Assembly: GCA_913031655.1 (NCBI GenBank)
Contig: CAJWFY010000042.1
Location: 1-11,451, forward strand
Source: an uncultured Flavobacteriaceae bacterium
GTDB taxonomy: Bacteria > Bacteroidota > Bacteroidia > Flavobacteriales > Flavobacteriaceae
Direction of reading: 5' to 3'
DNA: 11,451 nucleotides
Shown piece after piece: positions 7,764-11,451 of this stretch. The translations under genes were made by a program, and so were the position numbers. The notes below the pieces were generated by a model. The model did not search any database. It saw only the letters and a program-made list of their open reading frames with translations, and had not been told where the DNA came from. Each line of letters opens with the position of its first letter. The first letter of the stretch is position 1.

Positions 7764-8554
7764 TATTTTTTTGTTTAATTTTTTTGTCCTCATGTGGATC
7801 AAAAAAAGTTTCATATAGAGACAGTAGTCCAAAGAAAATCAAGAACAAATCTGTAAAATCTACTAACAGATTTTTTAACACTATGACTAATGAGCAAAGA
7901 ACTCATTGGTACGTAAATACATATTCTAAAACAGCTATAAATGAAATGAAAAAGTTTGGAATTCCTGCTAGTATAACTATGTCTCAAGGAATTTTGGAAT
8001 CAAGTTCAGGTAAGGGGAGTTTAGCTTTGAAGTCTAACAACCACTTTGGAATAAAATGTCATAGTACTTGGAAAGGTAAAAAGGTTTATCATGATGATGA
8101 TGAAAAAGGAGAATGTTTTAGAAAGTATAGAAATCCCGAGACATCTTATAGGGATCATTCTGTTTTTTTAAAATCTAGAGATCGATATGATTTTTTGTTC
8201 AAACTAAAAAAAAGTAATTATATAAAATGGGCTAAAGGTTTAAAAAAGGCTGGTTACGCAACAGATCCAGCTTATGCAGATAAATTAATTTCAATTATTG
8301 AAAGATATGAGCTTTGGAAACTAGATGGATCAAAAAAACCTTTAAATAAATCTAAAGAAAAACGACTTTCTAAAAACAAAACAAAACAAAAAACAAAAAA
8401 AATTAAAAAATCAAATAAAAATTATGTTGTTAAAAAAGGAGATACTTTATTTTCTATTTCAAAAAAATTCAATATTAGTATCTCTGATTTAGTTAAAATT
8501 AATAAGCTCAGCGGCAATAATATTAACTTAGGCCAAAGCTTAAAAACTAAGTAA
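7742..8554 (+). CDS. GH73 glucosaminidase lipoprotein with C-terminal LysM
   Basis: This is a predicted N-acetylglucosaminidase that cleaves peptidoglycan glycan strands. A lipoprotein signal ends at LSSC (Cys18). The GH73 domain spans about residues 50-192 and contains SQGILESSSGKGSLA (81-95), with Glu86 the likely catalytic acid, then NNHFGIKC (99-106) and GYATDPAYADKL (171-182). A very Lys-rich linker (about 197-228) leads to one LysM domain (227-270, YVVKKGDTLFSISKKFNIS) that binds glycan chains. The protein could therefore be fixed to the outer membrane by lipid and to the wall by LysM. The only plausible start is the ATG at 7742 inside the PLP enzyme gene, since the signal peptide begins there. 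The linker is encoded by A-rich DNA (about 8360-8440). The stop is 14 bases from that of the convergent protease gene. Confidence 0.93.
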   Translation: MRYNKILIFFCLIFLSSCGSKKVSYRDSSPKKIKNKSVKSTNRFFNTMTNEQRTHWYVNTYSKTAINEMKKFGIPASITMSQGILESSSGKGSLALKSNNHFGIKCHSTWKGKKVYHDDDEKGECFRKYRNPETSYRDHSVFLKSRDRYDFLFKLKKSNYIKWAKGLKKAGYATDPAYADKLISIIERYELWKLDGSKKPLNKSKEKRLSKNKTKQKTKKIKKSNKNYVVKKGDTLFSISKKFNISISDLVKINKLSGNNINLGQSLKTK

Positions 8555-8568
8555 TGCTGATAAAATAT

Positions 8569-11037
8569 TTAACTACTTTTTCCTGCTAAAATTTTATTGA
8601 TTTTTATTAAAGAAGATTCTAAATGAATCTTACTCATTTTATTAGATGCTCTTTTGATTGACTTCTTAACATCTTTTTTAAGTTCCATTAGTTCGCTAGC
8701 TGCAATAGTTCTTATATCCGACTGACTAACTTTTACAGTCGTAACACGGCCTCTAGCCCAAGAAGGGACTGATCCTTGATCTTCATTCATTACGTAGCTT
8801 ATTCTATCCAAATATGCTAATTGTAAATTTCTTCTATACACATCAATTTTATTATTATTATATAATTCACTCCAAATTCCTTTTCTTAAATCAGACATCA
8901 TATCTAATAATGAATAAGCGCTATTTCCATTTATTGCTTCATTTTCAATTAGCCTAGCCATTTTGCCAAAATCTAAAATTCCATTTAAAGTTCTAGATTG
9001 CGTCGATCTTATTCTATTAGTAATCCCAGCAAACTCAATTTTATTTAAAATATTAACATCTATCATCCATGTTGGTGTTTCAAATAATTGTTTCTGTAAA
9101 AAGTTCATACATTTTTTTTGATGTAATTTATTTACATGTGTGTAAACAGCTCCAGATTGATCATAGGTTTTATAATACTGATAAACACCACCGATATTAG
9201 AGCTTACGTGACCCATATAACGATTAAACTGAGATAGAACTTGACCGTACATTGTGTTTAAATCAGCATAGTCTTTACCGTCTTCAGAAGTCCAATCGAT
9301 TAAGTTAGGTATAATCCTTTTTAGATTTTTAATTCCATACTCGCTAGCCTTCACTGCATCATCCCCAAGGTCTTCAGTTTGAGAACTAGGGTCTATCCCA
9401 GCGCTTCCAAATCTGTGAAGTAGACTATTTTGATTATCTAATATCCATTTGTCTAAAGTTTTTTTCTCATCCTTAGCATTTTTAACTCCTAGAATTGGTT
9501 TGTAGCCCCATTTTATAGCATGTTTGTCATATACACCAACATTAGGCATTAATGCTACCCCTTTATCTTCAGGCTGTGCTATATAGTTAAACCTAGCATA
9601 ATCCATTATTGATGGAGCTGTTCCAAACTTCTTAGTAAATGTTGCAGATCTTAAAGAGTCTACCGGGTAAGCACTGCTGCTTCCCATATTATGGGGCAAC
9701 CCTAATGTGTGACCGACTTCGTGAGCTGATACAAATTGAATTAATCGACCCATTACTTCATCTTTGAATGAAACCCCTCTGGCTTCTTCATTAATTGCTG
9801 AAGTCTGAACAAAAAACCAATTTCTTAATAGAGTCATCACGTTATGGTACCAATTAATATCGGATTCTAGAATCTCACCAGATCTGGGATCACTAACATG
9901 AGGACCATTAGCATTAGGAATAGGAGATGCTAAATATCTTACAACTGAATACCTGATATCCTCAGGACTCCAATCTGGATCTTCTTCAACTGAGGGCGGG
10001 TCTTTGGCTATTATAGCATTTTTAAACCCTGCTTCTTCAAAAGCTACTTGCCAGTCTTCTATTCCTTGTTTGATATATTTTCTCCACTTTTCAGGTGTTG
10101 CTCTATCTATATAATAAACGATTTGTTTTTTTGGAGTGACTAGTTCTCCTTTTTTAAACTTCTCAATATCTTCCTCTTTAACCTCTAGTCTCCATCTGTC
10201 TAAATACTTTAATGATTTACTTTCCTGAACATCTAATCCGTAATCAACTTGACTTCTTGCAAACCAACCTACCCTTTGGTCAAAATATCTTTTTTTCATC
10301 GGGATTTTAGGAAGTAAGATCATCGAATTATTTATTTCTAATGAAATTGCTCCAGTACTAGAGTTAGAAGGTGGCGCTGAGGATTTGTAAGTTTTAACAC
10401 TCCTTGATTCAATGTTTTGAGGATAACTTTTTAAAGACTCTATAAAAGATCTTTTAGAATCTAAACTAGATATTTTATAGCTTTTTCTTCTAGATTGTGG
10501 AAATCCTAAAGGTTTTACATCGTCTGTAAATAATTTAGTAACATCTATCACTACTGATGTTGAGTCTTTACTCTGCGCAGCTATTTTAAAACTATATAAT
10601 ACAGGTTCAAAATTTGAGTTTAAAACGGCTTCACTCACAGGTAATGAATCATTTGCAACAACGCTGTGTGACACAACTCTTAATAAAATATTTTGATCTT
10701 TTTTATGCCATCTTAAAACTTGAGTATTTTGTTTTCCTCCTCCAAATCCAATTCCAGAAGCAGTTTTTGCAATTCTAGTAACCATCAGCATTTCTCTTCC
10801 TAACAATGAATCATTTATTTCATAATAATATTTGTCTTTGACTTTATGAACATCAAATAGACCATGATCAGTTACAGCCTCTTTTGTTATTATATCCTCA
10901 TAAGATTTAGGTTTTTTTACTTCTTTACTTTTTTTCTCACTGTCTTCCCCGTCAGCTGATTTACTAGGGCGTTGTGCGTTTAGTTGAAATGATAGAAAAA
11001 AAATGAATAGTAAAGAGTAGATAATTGATTTTTTCAT
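8569..11037 (-). CDS. Secreted zinc-dependent metalloprotease (DUF5118/DUF5117/DUF4953)
   Basis: This 822-residue predicted exported metallopeptidase is of a Bacteroidota type. A Sec signal peptide (1-21, cleavage after LNA) precedes a charged Lys/Glu/Ser segment (about 24-45). DUF5118- and DUF5117-like regions follow (about 45-290). The zincin domain contains HEVGHTLGLPH (H439, E440, H443, H449), the HExxHxxGxxH signature, and a Met-turn SIMDYA near residue 476. All catalytic residues are intact. No T9SS C-terminal sorting domain is visible, since the protein ends in a Lys-rich helical segment; it is probably periplasmic. The substrate is unknown. An in-frame TTG at 11055 would add six residues, but it lies inside a candidate promoter box, so the ATG at 11037 is preferred because it begins the signal peptide. 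It lies downstream of lysS, separated from it by a terminator. Confidence 0.9.
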   Translation of the reverse strand: MKKSIIYSLLFIFFLSFQLNAQRPSKSADGEDSEKKSKEVKKPKSYEDIITKEAVTDHGLFDVHKVKDKYYYEINDSLLGREMLMVTRIAKTASGIGFGGGKQNTQVLRWHKKDQNILLRVVSHSVVANDSLPVSEAVLNSNFEPVLYSFKIAAQSKDSTSVVIDVTKLFTDDVKPLGFPQSRRKSYKISSLDSKRSFIESLKSYPQNIESRSVKTYKSSAPPSNSSTGAISLEINNSMILLPKIPMKKRYFDQRVGWFARSQVDYGLDVQESKSLKYLDRWRLEVKEEDIEKFKKGELVTPKKQIVYYIDRATPEKWRKYIKQGIEDWQVAFEEAGFKNAIIAKDPPSVEEDPDWSPEDIRYSVVRYLASPIPNANGPHVSDPRSGEILESDINWYHNVMTLLRNWFFVQTSAINEEARGVSFKDEVMGRLIQFVSAHEVGHTLGLPHNMGSSSAYPVDSLRSATFTKKFGTAPSIMDYARFNYIAQPEDKGVALMPNVGVYDKHAIKWGYKPILGVKNAKDEKKTLDKWILDNQNSLLHRFGSAGIDPSSQTEDLGDDAVKASEYGIKNLKRIIPNLIDWTSEDGKDYADLNTMYGQVLSQFNRYMGHVSSNIGGVYQYYKTYDQSGAVYTHVNKLHQKKCMNFLQKQLFETPTWMIDVNILNKIEFAGITNRIRSTQSRTLNGILDFGKMARLIENEAINGNSAYSLLDMMSDLRKGIWSELYNNNKIDVYRRNLQLAYLDRISYVMNEDQGSVPSWARGRVTTVKVSQSDIRTIAASELMELKKDVKKSIKRASNKMSKIHLESSLIKINKILAGKSS

Positions 11038-11052
11038 AGTATAAAATTTTAG

Positions 11053-11060
11053 CAAACATG
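11053..11060 (-). promoter_or_regulatory. candidate -7 promoter element for the metalloprotease gene
   Basis: Read on the minus strand, CATGTTTG matches the Bacteroidota -7 consensus TAnnTTTG except for its first base. It lies 15 bases before the preferred ATG, giving a leader of roughly 9 bases. No clear TTG -33 element is seen at the right distance. The final TTG of this box is also the alternative start codon that would extend the coding region. Confidence 0.35.
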
Positions 11061-11129
11061 AATATAATAATTATTTGAATAAGTATTATTAATATCACAA
11101 TATATTAGGCTAAAAAATATGAATAATAT

Positions 11130-11150
11130 AAAAACATACTGTAAAGTATG
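11130..11150 (-). terminator. Rho-independent terminator downstream of lysS
   Basis: On the minus strand the stem CATACT (11150-11145), loop TTAC and stem AGTATG (11140-11135) form a perfect 6-bp hairpin followed by five T (11134-11130). It starts 40 bases after the lysS stop and lies about 90 bases upstream of the metalloprotease start, so it separates the two units. The stem is short and has only two G-C pairs, so its strength is uncertain. Confidence 0.6.
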
Positions 11151-11190
11151 GTTTATTTCTTAATTCTTAACACTTTCATTGACGAAGTAC

Positions 11191-11451
11191 TTAAATAAAC
11201 CATTTTTCTACATCATTTAATTGAAGAGCATCAATAGATAATTTATTTTTCTTTCTATATCCGTTAAGCTTTTGGTGGACCTGAGTAGGTTTGTTTGAAA
11301 GTAAATTTTCTTTACTAGAGTAAACATCAATAACATGATCAATCCAATTTTCATCAATTCCGATTTCAACGAAATCTTCTCTTTTAGATTTAGACTTAGA
11401 AGTTTCGGGTTTCATTTGCGGAAAAAAAATAACCTCTTGAATAGATTGATT
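11191..11451 (-). CDS. lysS: Lysine--tRNA ligase, C-terminal fragment (window edge)
   Basis: Only the last 86 residues are in the window, and the frame is open to the edge. They begin NQSIQEVIFFPQMKPE, the end of the class II catalytic core of LysRS (motif 3 region; compare the classical ending TIRDVILFPAMRP of E. coli LysS). A further 70 or so residues follow: a charged linker (SKSKSKRED), then a helical segment with KPTQVHQKLNGYRKKNKL (54-71) and a final EKWFI. E. coli LysS stops just after the core, whereas many Bacteroidota LysS proteins carry a C-terminal extension of this kind (family knowledge from memory). The ATG at 11415 is internal and not the gene start. The assignment rests on the short core segment but fits well. 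Confidence 0.87.
   Translation of the reverse strand, partial: NQSIQEVIFFPQMKPETSKSKSKREDFVEIGIDENWIDHVIDVYSSKENLLSNKPTQVHQKLNGYRKKNKLSIDALQLNDVEKWFI

Noticed and set aside
1..11451. A defence system, mobile element, CRISPR array, or tRNA/rRNA gene
   Set aside because: No transposase, integrase, nuclease or toxin-like gene, no direct-repeat array and no cloverleaf or rRNA-like stretch was found; nearly all the DNA is filled by housekeeping and envelope genes.

Overview
The window is AT-rich chromosomal DNA that looks like a member of the Bacteroidota, most probably a marine-type flavobacterium with a compact genome. The evidence is the Flavobacteriia-style protein families (an M23 peptidase next to a small MerR protein, a DUF4136 lipoprotein, a DUF5117/DUF4953 metalloprotease, a LysS with a C-terminal extension), lipoproteins with short hydrophobic signals, almost no Shine-Dalgarno sequences, and two matches to the Bacteroidota -7 promoter element TAnnTTTG. 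This placement is inferred from protein style, not from a phylogenetic marker search.

Layout: (1) 1-2176, plus strand: the ribosome-assembly GTPases era (5' end cut by the window edge) and der. (2) 3477-2183, minus strand: a membrane-anchored M23 peptidoglycan peptidase and a MerR-type DNA-binding protein, joined by a TAATG stop/start overlap. (3) 3564-6197, plus strand: alaS, divergent from the M23 gene. (4) 6738-6199, minus strand: a DUF4136 lipoprotein. (5) 6843-8554, plus strand: a PLP-dependent enzyme of the ACC deaminase/D-cysteine desulfhydrase family, overlapping by 22 bases a GH73 glucosaminidase lipoprotein with a LysM domain. (6) 11037-8569, minus strand: a large secreted gluzincin-like metalloprotease. 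(7) 11451-11191, minus strand: the C-terminus of lysS, followed by a hairpin terminator.

Two themes recur. One is translation: Era and Der in ribosome maturation, AlaS and LysS in tRNA charging. The other is the cell envelope: two peptidoglycan hydrolases with different bond specificity, a lipoprotein and an exported protease. Coding density is very high. All three convergent gene pairs are separated by only 1 to 14 bases, and no stretch above 300 bases lacks a gene.

I found no convincing new multi-gene system, mobile element, CRISPR array, RNA gene or sign of recent transfer. The points most worth following are the PLP enzyme, whose specificity residues do not match ACC deaminase, a perfect 7-bp inverted repeat between divergent genes, the translationally coupled M23-MerR pair, and the C-terminal extension on LysS.
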